NCBI RefSeq assembly: GCF_963576615.1
Contig: NC_088711.1
Location: 36,134,121-36,198,120, forward strand
Direction of reading: 5' to 3'
Source of the DNA: Watersipora subatra
Lineage: Eukaryota; Bryozoa; Gymnolaemata; Cheilostomatida; Watersiporidae
DNA length: 64,000 nt
The notes under the pieces: generated by a model
Told to the model about the DNA's origin: nothing
The model's input: only the letters and a program-made list of their open reading frames with translations
The model's database searches: none
Shown here: positions 10,044 through 22,938 of the stretch, piece after piece
Layout: each line of letters opens with the position of its first letter
How positions within the stretch are numbered: the stretch's first letter is position 1
Made by a program: the position numbers and the translations under genes

Positions 10044-12500
10044 GGCTGCCTGCTATTGTGGGGCGTACCTTTAATCACAAACGCCATACTCAGGGAATTC
10101 CCACCAGCGATTACTGTTTTCTGATAGTATTAGATACCCATTATTTATTATATTTTATTATATGATTAGATTATTTGTTTATACATAAAAAAAGGTTCAA
10201 AATACTAAATGGCTGAACTCCTTCATAAATTACTGATGTTCCAATTTTTAAGTAAACCAACCAGATACCCACAATGTGATGCTTTTATTATTATCTCCAA
10301 TGAAGTAATATATTACTAAGTCCTTACCATAAGATGCACTCAACAATTGTATTACCAATTATTTTTATCTTTTGTCAAAAAAGATAAAATGTATATCTAA
10401 GCCTAATAGCTTCAAGTCCTCCTTGTATCAGTTTTTGTTTTTGTGTTTATGACACCGCATGGAAATAACTTTGTTTATTTTTTGTGGCACCAAATGTAAA
10501 ATATTTTTTCTATAAAAATTATTACGGACTGTCTAATAAAAGTATATATATATGCTCCAATTAGCTCTTCATATATTTCCAAAGACTTTTCAAGCTCGGA
10601 AAAGGTAGAAAATAAATTATATATTTCATTGGATTTTCTCCAAATAATACTGGATATTCTCACTCCTTGTTTGCATGCTTACTGATCACCTACTTAATAA
10701 TTGATGACCTACTTACTAATTGATGACCTACTTACTAATTGATGACCTACTTACTAATTGATGACCTATTTACTGATACTTGTAAGCTAATACATCACTG
10801 AACAAACATGCCTTCTAATTATTTCTTATTTTGGATAAATAAAATTCTCTGGAATGAGAATAAACAAGTAATTCTAGCTATTGCGGATGAGTATGTCTAA
10901 GTGCACAATTTTGAGCTAACATTTATATGTTATTTATATACAAGACTAGATTAATGCCTAAAATAGAAAATCATTTACTTTTAACCCACATATACAACAT
11001 TTACCATTCTAATGTAAATGAAGGTGTTTGTTTATTTCTGTGTAGTGTGTTTATTTATGTATAAGTCATGCTGTACCAGCTGCAGTAGCTACTACTGTAA
11101 CTGCTCTATATTGACTGCAAGTCTTGCTGGTTGTGCGAGTTTAAGCAGTTGTCTTCTCGTATGGACCCATATTTTTTGGCTTGGTTTCATACATAATGCT
11201 AGCTGAAGCGTTAAGCGTGAAAAATTGGCAAGTGTAATAAGTATGTGTACATTTTATTCCCTAGTATGGCCAATTGGACGGCGTATTATTTGGATAAATG
11301 CCTGTCTGCAGAAATGAAGGTTCCGGAGTGTTTTATATAAACTATTATTATTATAAATTACTTTGTTGGCAATAATTTCATTACAAACAAAAATATTTTC
11401 TAGATCATAATACAAAAAAGGCAAGTTCGGTACTAAAATCAAACATATGGTTTGGCGTATTTGACATTACTCCATACCAGCATTAACCAACTAACACAGT
11501 TCATAGAAGATGCTGTCTACAAATTGCCTGGCAACAAGTAACCTTAATTACAGTTAAACCTTTATTCCCGATACTGTGGATGTTGAACTAAACTACCCTC
11601 TAAATCTGTACTTCCCTATTCGCTTTTGCCGTTGAAACCCCTACGACTGACGAGGGCAATCTCTCACCTCTTGTTGTGATTAGAACAAAAACGCTCAACA
11701 ATTAATGGATAATGCGTATTGGGAATATGAAAACAAGGTTATTGGAAGGTCATTCTAAGAAGGGTCTACTTTTCACACATCAGCAACTTCAAAAAACAAC
11801 TCACTTTATGACCTTTGACTTTATGACATCTGACTTTATGACCTTCAACTTTTTTCCTGTCTCTCCTCTGCTCTTATTCAATAAAATCCTGTATTTGCTT
11901 GAGGAAAAGCGCAACGCTTGCAATGCGTAGACAATTTTCAGTATAGATGACGCTATATTTATTTTGGATATATACATGTAAAAGAGATGGAAATCTGAAT
12001 TCACATAGGTGAGTTGTTGCGATGACAAATAGACTTTCTTCGTCTTCACGAATAGATTCGTGCACCCCACGAACAACAGCTTGCACCCCTTAGAGGTGGG
12101 AGCACACCAAATGGAAAGTCTTGCTCTAAATCACGTGTGCAACTTCTGTCCTGCAGTTGCACATGTAAATAGTTAACACACATGCGCTACACACACACAC
12201 ACGCACACAGATGAATGGATGCACATTCACTCCTCGAATCAATACATCTATACAGTACAACAGTTTTATTCTAATACTTGAGATATCACTGCACTAATCT
12301 GAAGCCATAGCTGATCTGAAAGTCTACAAAGCATTTGGTGTGTGTAATAGTAATTATTAAGCATTTATAACGGGTGAGTTACACCAGAGCCACATTTGCT
12401 TTTGACTGATATAAGCTCAAAACCATCCTACAATTTTCAATGTGCAAGTAAACTCATGTGAGCAGGTAAATTCATGTAGGCAGGTAAATTCATGTATGCA
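10044..12500. other. Intergenic region without a supported gene
   Basis: AT-rich sequence between the MS4A-like gene and a foldback element. It contains a small 19-bp array (10690-10775), an 18-bp triplet of tttatgacctttgac-type units (about 11802-11852) and a CA-rich microsatellite (about 12189-12212). Short open frames here show no conserved features. Confidence 0.5.
10690..10775. repeat. 19-bp tandem repeat, 4-5 copies
   Basis: The unit ttgatgacctacttactaa is repeated with almost no divergence. Confidence 0.9.
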
Positions 12501-12504
12501 TTAA

Positions 12505-13293
12505 ACCATAACTGTCACGAGCAACTTTTATCGTGTTTACTAGGTAAATCAGACACGCTGATTCCGATTTTGTATTCAAAATAAAGATTAGTCCACTAAC
12601 CTTCAAAGTCATTTAAGCTTTTTTAAAGCGTTTCAATATCCGTTTCGAAAACAACACAATCGGCATTACAAGCTCCACCCATAAATATGTGACAAAACCT
12701 AGCTTTTTCAGAAACAGAAGTTAGGCATGTTTAGTCCGATTTAGAATAATAGAGATGGGTGTCTTAAAACCCATTATTATCTAAATCCAGCCTGTAAAAT
12801 AATTTCAGTTTTTTATGAAAGGGATATTAATTATTTAAAATTGCTTGCAGCTTGTTACATGACGTTTAAATGGGCTGGACGTCGAGAAAAATGAGCTCAA
12901 AAAGCGCGGTTTTATCACGAGCCAGCGTTGTTATCGCACTTTTTAAATATGCAATGCTAAATAGCTTATCTACCTTTCAGAAAAGACTGATATTATTTTT
13001 AAGGCTGAATTTAGATATTAATGGATTTTAAAACACCCATCTCTATTATTCTAAATCGGTCTAAACATCCCTACGTAACTTCTGTTCATAAAAAGCTAGG
13101 TTACGTCACGTATTTATGGGCGGAGCTTGTTATGCCGATCGTGTTGTTTTCGAGACCGATATTAAAACGCTATAAAAAGTCCTTCATTACTCTGAAAGTT
13201 ATTGGCCTAATCTTTATTTTGATTACAGAATCGGAATCAGCGTGTCTGATTTACCTAGTAAATACGATAAAAGTTGTTCGTGGCAGTTATGGT
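12505..13293. mobile_element. TTAA-flanked foldback MITE, 789 bp
   Basis: The left arm (about 12505-12800) is the imperfect reverse complement of the right arm (about 13005-13293), leaving a roughly 200-bp centre. The termini are ACCATAACTG and CAGTTATGGT. Each end abuts TTAA (12501-12504 and 13294-13297), which reads as a target-site duplication of the piggyBac type. An open frame at 13021-13302 lies within the right arm and is not a gene. The arms have diverged by many substitutions and small indels, so the insertion is not recent. Confidence 0.8.
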
Positions 13294-13467
13294 TTAAGCT
13301 AGAAAAGCAGAGACCAAAAGCATTACAATATATAACGACATATATTTAGTTTTATGGCGGTGACCAGGCAACGCTATAAAAAATAATTCAAGCTTGTCTA
13401 GTAGCTACAAAACTAGGCAGACTCAAAACATTATATTCTCAATAAACTTTATATCCATAGCTACATA

Positions 13468-13473
13468 TTTATT
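13468..13473 (-). terminator. Candidate poly(A) signal for RMND1
   Basis: AATAAA on the minus strand lies about 225 bases past the RMND1 stop codon, giving a plausible short 3' UTR. Motif and position are the only evidence. Confidence 0.4.
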
Positions 13474-13695
13474 AAAAAATGCTAATGACTTTAGCCCAAG
13501 AACAAAGTCATTCAAATGAGGGCGAGTACAATCTTAGCTAAACCACTGAGGTTGCTCAGAGCTAATCAAACTATAGCGATAGCACATAATTAATTGAGCT
13601 GGTGGGGCAGTCCACAAACATGTCCATATAAAAGGTTGGTACGACCCATCAAAGCTTCAACAAATAGACTAGTTAGGGTAAATAAAACATTTAGG

Positions 13696-16600
13696 CTAAG
13701 TTCCATCATTCTGTGAGAGATCAGGTACTTGGCCCATCTTCCTCTCCACAACATGAGCTATCTCAAATATAACCTACAGATAAAGAAACTATTGTTAAGT
13801 TTTTTTTAATAAAAAATATATACATACAACAAGTAACATATTGACATGAGAAATTCTCATGTGTTGTTCCCATAACTGCTTTGTTTTATTCAATCAATGA
13901 AAATGTCTGCTGACAATAGAACTCTCTGATGGAATCAACACCCAACATCCAATAATGAGTAACTTTCATAGTTGTATAGTCTATGCAAAAACAAGTACAA
14001 ATATACTAGACGCTCCAAAAAATGTAAATAATTCATTGTTCCAAGAATACTTAAATTATAAGGATTTTACGTTATATAAACAGTAAAACGTTTAAAGATT
14101 ACTACTACTACGAGTACTCATGTTTTATGTCCATCACATAAAAAATTCCGTATAATGTAAAGTGTCAAGTAGGGGCAACTTCTCAAATTCGATTTGAATA
14201 GTGACATATCTCGCCAAACTTGTGAAACCAAACGAAGTATGTACAGCGTTATCTCTATTACATATACAAGTTCCATGACATTCTTGTTTGCGGTGAGAGA
14301 TCATCAGACGGGTCAACAAACAGAGAGAATAAGTAGCTGCGCAATCGTTCACAAATACTTGAAGGTGATCGATTGGTGCAGATGTTACAGCATCGGTCTA
14401 CCAATCTGAATGTCACGAGTTGGAGTATCGCCGAAAGTTATATTTTATCCCAACATTGACTCCTATATACAAACAGATGACGAACAGGTAGATACATATA
14501 TTTTTATAATAAAAACATCTTTTTGATTGCTTTATTGTAGACGTCCAAAATATGTGTTATTAGTTTTACTTTGCAGAATAGACTTTGCTGTCTAGAAAAA
14601 TACACAAATCATTGTAAATGTGAATACACTAGTAGTCATATAAAGGGTGCATATAAAGGATGCATATAAAGGGGGCATATAAACCTACCCTAGAAAATCA
14701 GGTAATATATAAAAACTCACATATAAATCGTAACATGCCGTATGTATCTATAGAAGCAACAGGTTGCGGAAAATGGAGCAGCTTCTGCGAGCTTAGTACA
14801 AATTGTTTCTGATTGGTGAGCAGTTGTATTAATGACTCAATTAGTATATCTTGTCTCCGCTTAATAGAAAGGGAACAATTGCGTTGAGCCAATGGGCCGA
14901 TGATGATTTATTGGGCAATAACAGCAGTGACAGTGGCTATTCTGCAAGACATTTGTTTCCTTGTTATGGCAACAGATAATGTACAATTTTATGCTAACTA
15001 ATTTGGTCGAATGTTATGACAACTTAAATGTGCCAATGTCAAACATTTGGTTAATCCAATATTTGTCTCTATAAAAATTTATTTGGTAGCGAAAGAGTTA
15101 ATTATAATAGGAAATATTATTGTTATGTTTTACTTTTATTAATAAAACTCAGTTAATAAAGGTTTGAGTCGTAGTTGTTAAAATTAAGTTGGTATAGTGT
15201 CACTTCGTTCGCTTTCAATCAAAGGTACGTGCGTATAAGCCAGACTCCAAGTGTTGTAAAAAACTGTCGCGTTCTAGAATTGGCTTATATGCTGGGATAC
15301 GTATACTCAACATATATGTTCAACTATAGCAGAAATTAGATAAATATCAAAAATGATCATATTATCGCTCAACTATAGGATAAAATAGACATTAGTTCTG
15401 CCTAAAATGCATCGACCATCAGATCGTATATATGTACATGAAGCAAGGAATATCTCAGGCTAACCTCTATAAGAATGAGAGCTATAATCATCCATTCGAG
15501 CCGCACTTCATGCTGAGTATTAAGATGATCTCTGAGCAAGTCTACAAGGTCCATGCAATGACTCAGTTTGTTGTTCATCACCTGAAGCACGCGAATTAAA
15601 TTGAGTCTACCAGAACATGATAGTGCTATTTACCAATTAAAATACTACTGATTACAACTATAATACACATCTATTGAAGACATCTACTGAATACATCTAT
15701 TTATTACATCTATTGAATAGATCTATTGAGTACATCTATTGAATACAAATATTAAATACATTTATTGAATACATCTATTAAGTACATATATTGAATACAT
15801 TTATTGAGCATATCTAGTGAACACATTCAGTAAATACATCTACTGATTTAGCTACCGAATACAGCTAGTGAATGCATTTAATGAATAGATCTAGTGAATA
15901 CATCTAGTAAATACATCTATTGAATACATCTACTGAATACATCTATTGATCCATTTAATAGCGGTAACTGTAACATCCCTACTAACAATTATTTCATACT
16001 TTTTTACTATCATCCTCCATAAAACAAATCAGAGACATCGGCTGTATAATTGTCACTACTAACCTTGGTTCTACTGGGAATGCTGAAGTAAACACGTGAC
16101 TGTCGGTACAACCTCTCCAACTCCTGCCTGTCCCAGTAGAAATCAGGCGTATCAAGCAGATCTGAAGTCAGGTTTATTAGATGGCTCAGATTAAATAATT
16201 CTCCAGTCTTACGCAAGACTTCCTTTCTTGAGAGCTGTAATCGGCCTCCTTCCCGAAGATTCTGCAATCAGAGAAGCAACTCAATGGTGATTTCCTGCAT
16301 GTCGTAGTTCGAGTCAAAGAGTCAATTTAACAATTCACTGATGCTGACTAGGGTTGGTCCATGACAACTTATTTGCCGATAATACATTGACAAGCTAGAA
16401 CAAATTCTGTTTAGAATGTGTGGACTTCAGTGAATTTTGCCTTACCTCAGTTACAACTTCTATCGTTTCAATATAGTCGGCAAGACAAGCCTCCCAGACA
16501 GCGAGTTGCACTGCAACATCATTCACATAAGCGAGTCACTCAATTGGGGATGTGCTGTCAAATCTACTCGCTGCCGGCTGCAAAAGACTAACAACTCTTC

Positions 16601-19600
16601 ACAGCCCTTGGTGATAATAAATAGCTACCCTGAGAGTTGATTAAACACACTGCCATGTTTGCACGCGGTACACAAGCTTTAGTTGGTTACTAACAAACAC
16701 TTGCTGGTGTTTTAGGTCATAAACTAGTGACTCACCCATCGTATATCAATTATAGCGAGTCTACACCAAGTCTACACCAAGTCTAAAAGTGGATATGTAA
16801 AAGAATACATTAGAAATTCTTGGAATTTTGTAAACACAAGTTGATAAAAATATAATGATGACCAAGCTGCAGCAAGTTTCTTGTAACAAAAACTCTTAAC
16901 ATACAAAACTGTTGCTCAAGACACACTAACAAGCCAACATCTGTTTGGCCGTACTCAAATCATGGAAACTAAGCTACAAAATGTTCTTTTTGTCACGGAT
17001 TATAGGGCTACATGAGATTATTAGTGATACGAAACAGTGTGGTGAGTTTTTTTGGCCAAAATAAAATGTCTTTTGAAAAATAAACTCACTTGCTATTTCG
17101 CCATAACCTACTGCTTCTCGTGATAAAAATAGCAAAATAGTTTGTACTTTTAAAGTTATAATTTCAGACTTCCTAGGTAGCCTTCTGACTTTTGCGAGCT
17201 GTTATATTTGACTAGTAACCCGGCAGTCTCAAGCGTCTTGAGAGATCATTAGGAGCCCCCAACAAATCACAGAGATTATGTGTATGAATAATTCCTATAA
17301 ACTAGAAGGTGAATGATTGGTAGTTGTTAAAGGGATATGAACTAATAACTAACTAATAACTTATAACTTTTCATGCTGAAAGTTATAAGTTTAAATCCCC
17401 TTGAATGCAATCTTTTTTCTAACCAGCAACCATGGCTCTTACTATAATAAAGACTGGCATAGAATTTTTTCCAGCCACTTTTCCTGTTGAGTTAGTAAAA
17501 ACAGGGAAAGAAACTAGAAGCCTCAGGAAGTAGGAGTAGCAGAAAACCCTGTAAAAGTGAACCGTATCTGATTCTAACTGAGAGTCGGCCCAAAACGTCC
17601 AATCATAGTTCAGTAAGTAAAATGGTGGTACCTGATTGCATCAGCCCATCAGAAAGGACATATCTATCGAGTGTCGACTCTCCCGATGGAGAGAGAATTA
17701 TTTCATCGTGCTTGATCCTTGTCTTGCCCGAAGTGTCTTCTTTGCTGTAATAGAATATCAATGCTAAGGAAAGTGATAACATCCATATCAAAGTGATATC
17801 AATAAATAAAGAGCCAAGCATACGCACCAACCTGGCATATGTGTAGTTGAGCGTTTCAGACTCTCGCCTCACCACCTTCCTATCATATGGCTCCAGCTCA
17901 AATGGCCTCAGTGACTTTTTGAAATTCAACTGCTCTTCCTCTGGAAGGTTCCAGAATACTACTGTTCCTCGTCTGCGATATACTGTACATTATTATAGAA
18001 TATCACAAACTTCTATTGAGCATTGTGAGTCAAGTGGTTGACATAATAATATCTCAGCCAACCATTGAGAGCTGGTCTATGGCAATAGCCAAGAATCATT
18101 GGTATTTCTAGCAATACAGACAGTGGTGTGTATGTGGCCAATATGTGAGATGTGTAAAATGTGTGAGATGACTCAGTTAGTGATGTGAGATGACTCAGTT
18201 AGTGGTGTGAGATGACTCAGTTAGTGATGTGAGATGACTCAGTTAGTGGTGAGAGATGACTCTGTTAGTGGTGTGAGATGAATCAGTTAGTGGTGTGAGA
18301 TGACTCTGTTAGTGGTATGAGATGACTCAGTTAGTGGTGTGAGATGACTCTGTTAGTGGTGTGAAATGACTCAGTTAGTGGTGTGAGATGAATCAGTTAA
18401 TGGTGTGAGATGAATCAGTTAGTGGTGTGAGATGACTTAGAGGTGTGAGATGACTCTGTTAGTGGTGTGAAATGACTCAGTAAGTGGTGTGAGATGACTC
18501 AGTTAGTGGTGTGAGATGACTCAGAGGTGTGAGATGACTCTGTTAGTGGTGTGAAATGACTCAGTTAGTGGTGTGAGATGACTCTGTTAGTGGTGTGAAA
18601 TGACTCAGTTAGTGGAGTGAGATGACTGAGTGGTGTGAGATGACTCAGCTAGTGATGTGAGATGACTCACAGTTAGTGGTATGAGATGACCCTGTTAGTG
18701 GTATGAGATGACTCTGTTAGTGGTGTGAGATGACTCAAGGGTGTGAGATGAGTCACATCAATATACTTTGTCTTTTTGTTTACCACATAAATGGCAGTAT
18801 ATGACTTACCTACCTGAATATTACAATATTTCTTGGCTCTCTATCGATTACGTACTTGGCAGTTAAAAACATTGCATCTTCTAAATCTGGAAGAGAAAGG
18901 AGGGTTTATTCTTAGCATGATGACGTTAAACATGATCACTATTCGTTGAGAATGAGTACCAGAGCTTGACTCTTTCACCAACATCAAGAATGAATAACGA
19001 CTGAAAGCATTTAGGCCCTAATCAATCAAACTAGCACATGTATACTACTACCCTGGCAGTCTTGTGTGCTGTGAGAGATCATCAGGTGTAATAAGTATAC
19101 ATACAATTATTTTTCAATTAGGCACGGTAGTTGAGTGGCGCAGTTGGTAGCATGCCGGGCTGCTAAATGGAATATCCGAGTTGGATTACCGACTTTTCAC
19201 CGTGTGATGTCATCTTTTTTTCTAACGTTCTTAGCGTCGCTTTGGACACACGGATGGACAGACGGACACAGCTCTTATTATAGTAAAGATTTGTATGAAA
19301 AATCTATCTAATTGGTGTGAAACATGAGACCGCCAGTGTCAGCACGAGTTTGATTGCTTATAGCTAGGCATGGTGACATAACACTTGCAAGAATAAATAA
19401 AACGATGTAGAACCTAGTGAGAATAATGCTTGTTGAAATTAAGTTCGACTGTCAGGATACCACCGACGAGCAGCTATAAAATAGAAGTCAATGTTGTCTG
19501 TAAATGCCAGCAATGCGTTATGTTAAAACAACTTAAAAGCTTCAAATATAGATCCATTTGATCAATCCAAAGCATTTTGATTTTTGCTTGAAATTAACCT

Positions 19601-20808
19601 ACATTTAGTGAAAGCATTCAGAGAGATTTTTTATACACGAGTGGACACCCCAGAGTGACAATGTCCTGCATGTTAAGTCATTGTTGGTAATGATAGTAAC
19701 CGTAGCTTGCGCTACTTCTATTATATGTCTATATTGGAGTTTTAAGAATTTAGTTTCTAGATCTATTTTTAATAGTTGCAGGCTCTTCAAAGTTTCCACA
19801 GTGATAGATGAGATCAGCCCTATAACCCATCTCACAGTTGATTCGCCGAGTTAATCAAGCATTTCCATGTAAATCAATAATAAATAATTCGGGCAAGTAA
19901 GAGTAGGCAATAACAGTAGGTGATTCTTCAATGTCAATAATCCATTCGGAAAACATTAACATTATAGGGATTATACGTTATACGAACAATAAGATACTCA
20001 AGAATCGTCTAATCTCTAATTGTTCTAAGATTGTTCTAAACTCACTCTTTTGGCCTTTCCAATAAGAAAAACTAAACTTAACTTATTAAATTTAATGACT
20101 ATACAGTAAAGTTCTGTGGTATTCTTTTTCTTATCACTTTCACTTGGTTTAGTGCCCATGAGTACGATAATTTTACGCTAAGGGGAGTGCACACCTTTAA
20201 TATTTATTTAAATCAATTTTTTCCTTTTTTCTAGACAGCAAGGTCTATGTTGCAAAGTAAAAATAATAAAAAATATTGTACGTGTCTTTAAATAAGTAAA
20301 ACAAAAACATAGCTTTCCTATAATAAGAGCGGTGTTTGTCTGTCCGTCTGTTCATTGCCCAGGATAAGAGGATAGGATAAAAGATGGTTTTCAACGAGAT
20401 GCCCAACAGTGAAATTCAGCTTGGTCGACCGACACTCTAACACCAGCACCAATCGACTGCCTTCAAGTATTCCGGAATAATTGTGCAGCTACTTATTCTC
20501 TGTGCTTTATCGGCACATTTGACAATATTTCACGGCATGCTAGACTACCAGGGTACTAGGTACTAATAATAAGCGAAAGCCATAAAAACAGGTACAACTT
20601 CATATGCCAACCATAGGAAGACTAGGAAAAGGTAGATATTTGAAAATAAAGCTCAAATATAATTAGTGTGACTAAATGACAACTAGAGTTAGGTACCTGA
20701 GGGCAAAGTTTGACTCTCATATAACCCCTCCTCCTCAATATGCTTTCTAAGAAGTCCCCATCTATATTCGCTAGCAGTTGCATAGGCTGTCACCTTGAGA
20801 TCTCCCGG
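13696..20808 (-). CDS. RMND1: RMND1 homologue (DUF155), mitochondrial translation factor; eight exons
   Basis: Minus-strand exons with good splice sites and continuous phase: 20697-20808, 18814-18886, 17832-17972, 17632-17744, 16446-16510, 16064-16261, 15465-15581, 13696-13773 (stop at 13696-13698). They give 298 residues of the DUF155 domain. Signature segments include [83 protein letters not shown] and [17 protein letters not shown], which align in order with human RMND1. In other animals RMND1 is a mitochondrial inner-membrane protein needed for mitochondrial translation; the hydrophobic [12 protein letters not shown] near the C-terminus is the membrane segment. The intron at 17973-18813 carries a 22-bp minisatellite, and SINE copies sit in the introns at 16511-17631 and 18887-20696. 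The first listed exon starts in phase 0 without a Met, so a 5' exon is missing; see 22241-22459. Confidence 0.93.
14265..14600 (+). mobile_element. tRNA-derived SINE copy
   Basis: The segment from gtgagagatcatcag (about 14295) through gaataagtagctgcgcaatc (about 14326) and attttatccc to ctttgctgtctagaaaa (about 14598) is repeated in reverse complement at about 20228-20566, in the same internal order. The middle resembles an internal Pol III promoter (gattggtgcagatgttacag as box A region). It lies in the last intron of RMND1. Borders are approximate. Confidence 0.55.
14637..14683. repeat. 13-14-bp tandem repeat, 4 copies
   Basis: Repeated catataaagg-g-tg units within the last RMND1 intron. 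Confidence 0.7.
15665..15955. repeat. 13-14-bp minisatellite (tgaatacatctat), about 20 copies
   Basis: A degenerate array of tgaatacatctat-like units lies in the RMND1 intron between the exons at 15465-15581 and 16064-16261. Confidence 0.85.
17214..17455 (+). mobile_element. SINE copy in an RMND1 intron
   Basis: It starts with cccggcagtctcaag and a gagagatcat block. The 3' part (caatcttttttctaaccagc then ctcttactataataaag) matches the tail of the SINE copies at 19050 and 34392. Borders are approximate. Confidence 0.5.
18121..18760. repeat. 22-bp minisatellite, about 29 copies, intronic
   Basis: The unit is gtggtgtgagatgactcagt plus ta, with tctgtta variants and some shortened units. It occupies most of the RMND1 intron 17973-18813 and ends about 50 bases before the next exon. 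Confidence 0.95.
19050..19294 (+). mobile_element. tRNA-derived SINE copy with visible box A
   Basis: The head ccctggcagtcttgtg and gtgagagatcatcaggtgt is followed by ttgagtggcgcagttggtag (box A region) and gagttggattacc (box B region). The tail ends ctcttattatagtaaagat, shared with other copies. It lies in an RMND1 intron and would be transcribed from the opposite strand to the gene. Confidence 0.65.
20228..20566 (-). mobile_element. tRNA-derived SINE copy, minus strand
   Basis: Reverse complement carries ccctggtagtctagcatg, gaataagtagctgcac, a cgattggtgctggtgttaga box A region, and a tail with gctcttattatag. It matches the copy at 14265-14600. It lies in the RMND1 intron just below the exon at 20697. 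Confidence 0.55.
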
Positions 20809-21479
20809 CTGAAATGAATAAAGATTATAACAATGTGAAGGTGTAAAGGAAAACATGTAGCAACTAATAGATCTCCCTTTCAGATAATATTATCTATATA
20901 ACCTGCTAACTACAATTATTGCTATGTACATTCTCTCCATCTGTTACAATCTGTGTACAATGTACTTTCATACAAGGGGCTCTCTTAGCCTACCTAGCAA
21001 ACAGCTAATAGCACTGGATACTCAGCGCAAAGGACGAGAAATGTTAGGATACTTGAGTGCTAGCTAGTAGAGTACGATGTCGGGAGAGGCTATTATTATT
21101 ACTTATTATTATGCCGTGAAAAATTATTGTTGCTATTATACTCTGCTATAATCTTTACATAATTTGTTTTCATTTGTCTGTTTGTGTGTCCTCTATACAT
21201 TCTGAAACCAGTGAACAAACTTGGTTTAAACTTCTATGGGTCCAGAGATAGTATTAGGCTATACAGTTTTAGGGAGCTGGAGCTAGAGGCCTCCTAGAAG
21301 CCAAAAACAGAATCATTACAGCATGTCTTTTACTGTTACCACTTTGACATAAACTATATAAACCACACACAAACTTCATTTCATAGAAGTGACTCAAACT
21401 CATGGTTTATACAGACAATTTAATTGTTTCGGAGTCTTTTGCATAAAAATCAATTCAGCAAGTTAATAATAATGAATGC

Positions 21480-21975
21480 GTGGCAAAGAACGCCATGGCG
21501 CTCTTTGCTTCAACCCTTCCCCTATAGCGGCGGTCAAATGGAGGTGGCGTTCAGACAGAGGCTGGCGTTGTATTTTTCAAATAGCTCACCAAATTTTTGG
21601 GAAACTAAATTTAACCCTTTTACAGGCGAAGAGAATGGCACCTATATTTTGCACTCTTTCGGGCAATGCGACATTAATTAATCCTTTTGCATGCAACAAA
21701 TCAACTAATTTACCTTGAATTTGTCAAAAATCTCAATAAATATGCATTGGGAAGCTGAGAAACATCTCAACCAGTTGATATCTATTGCTTTCAATTAACC
21801 TGCGATGATAATATAGCCCGTGCCCCGTTTTGTAATATGTTGGAGCTTTAATTTTTATGTTTCATTCCAAATTTGAAAAACTTCATTTAATAATGTTGCA
21901 TAAAAGCTTATTGCACTCATTGATATGCTTGTTACAGTTTGAAGTAAATAAAGGTGGCGTTCAATTAGAGGCTTT
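21480..21975. repeat. Possible decayed mobile element with ggcgttcaaatagagg-type words
   Basis: Related words gcggtcaaatggaggtggcg, ggcgttcagacagaggc and ggcgttcaattagaggc recur near 21525-21570 and 21955-21975. The spacing suggests the two sides of a small repeat element in RMND1 intron 1, but no clean inverted termini or target duplication were found. Confidence 0.3.
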
Positions 21976-22240
21976 ATGGTATACTGTAAATATTGCTAAA
22001 CATAAGGTAGTAATATCTTTAATAGACAGATCATATGAGAACAGTAAAAGATTAAGAACTCTCAGTTCCAAGGATTCCAAGAGAATTTAGCCCAAAACAC
22101 CAATATCAACACGATTATCTAATTAACATCTTATTATAGACAAACATTGCGAGCATTCACAGTATTAAATCTGCCAATATTTTGTTTCAATAAAACAAAG
22201 ATAATAAACTCTAGTGATAATGTTGATAGAATAGACCAAC

Positions 22241-22459
22241 CAACTGTGTAAAATCCGTGGTTCCCTGTCTCAAAAACCTTCGATGAATTTTTGAGGACAT
22301 CTCCCATCGCCAAGTAGCAAATGCATTGTATTTTGTCCTGAAGGGTTCATTAGTTTGTCTGTCTGCAATTCTAAGACTTCTCCAAAATGAGCGTTGAGAG
22401 CCTAGCCAAAGATTACACCTTTTGCAGAGGGTAAAACTGAAATTCTGTAAAACCGACAT
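22241..22459 (-). CDS. RMND1: Candidate first coding exon of RMND1 (mitochondrial presequence)
   Basis: A minus-strand frame opens with ATG at 22457-22459, directly after a cag that could be a 3' splice site, and encodes 73 codons up to an in-phase GT (ttg|gttggt). The N-terminal 36 residues (MSVLQNFSFTLCKRCNLWLG and onward) are rich in Arg, Ser and aromatic residues with only one acidic residue, as in a mitochondrial targeting peptide. Phase 0 at the donor fits the phase-0 start of the exon at 20697-20808, giving a 371-residue protein; human RMND1 is longer (about 449), and this N-terminal region is poorly conserved in the family. The donor is not a strong one, so this is inference from phase, position and composition. 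Confidence 0.4.
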
Positions 22460-22630
22460 CTGGTGAGTGTCTACCTATACCTAAAAACAATAAACTCAAT
22501 AACGAATACTGACTAGATCAATTAGTGGCTTTGGAAGGCAATGTCACAAGCTCCTTTCTAACCTTGAACTAAGCAATATGTCAAGATTAAGGACACCACC
22601 TACAGATCATCTCTTTTTGAAACGTTTTCA

Positions 22631-22938
22631 AGCCCGGTTCCCATATACGGCGCAACTACTGGTGGTAGGTTCACAGGGCTATCAGCGGTGAAATGGGAAC
22701 CTACATGCCGAGTACCGTCAGCAACTACGCAAGAGTTCAGCGCCGTTCAACTTTTGCAAAGAGCTGCAGGTAAAACTTTCCCGAAATGCACTGCACATGC
22801 ACAGGTCAGCACTTTCGGAAATGCATGGCAAGCAACGATTTTTATGTGATCATTATCAACGCAGCTTTATGTGAACATAAGCCACCGAGCCTAGCAAGAT
22901 TCCCGCCGAGATCTCGCAGGCAATATGGAAACCACACT
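22631..22938. mobile_element. TTAA-type MITE, second family (T2), 308 bp
   Basis: It is bounded by AGCCCGGTTCCCATAT and the inverted, mutated ATATGGAAACCACACT. Internally it matches the better preserved copy at 50350-50689 over blocks such as gaaatgggaaccta, aaatgcactg and ataagccacc. The flanks (ttca and ttag) are degenerate forms of TTAA. Confidence 0.7.

Noticed and set aside
13021-13302. 93-codon forward frame
   Set aside because: It lies inside the right arm of the TTAA foldback element and has no domain.
16437-16640. 67-codon forward frame
   Set aside because: It runs antisense over a confirmed RMND1 exon and has no independent support.
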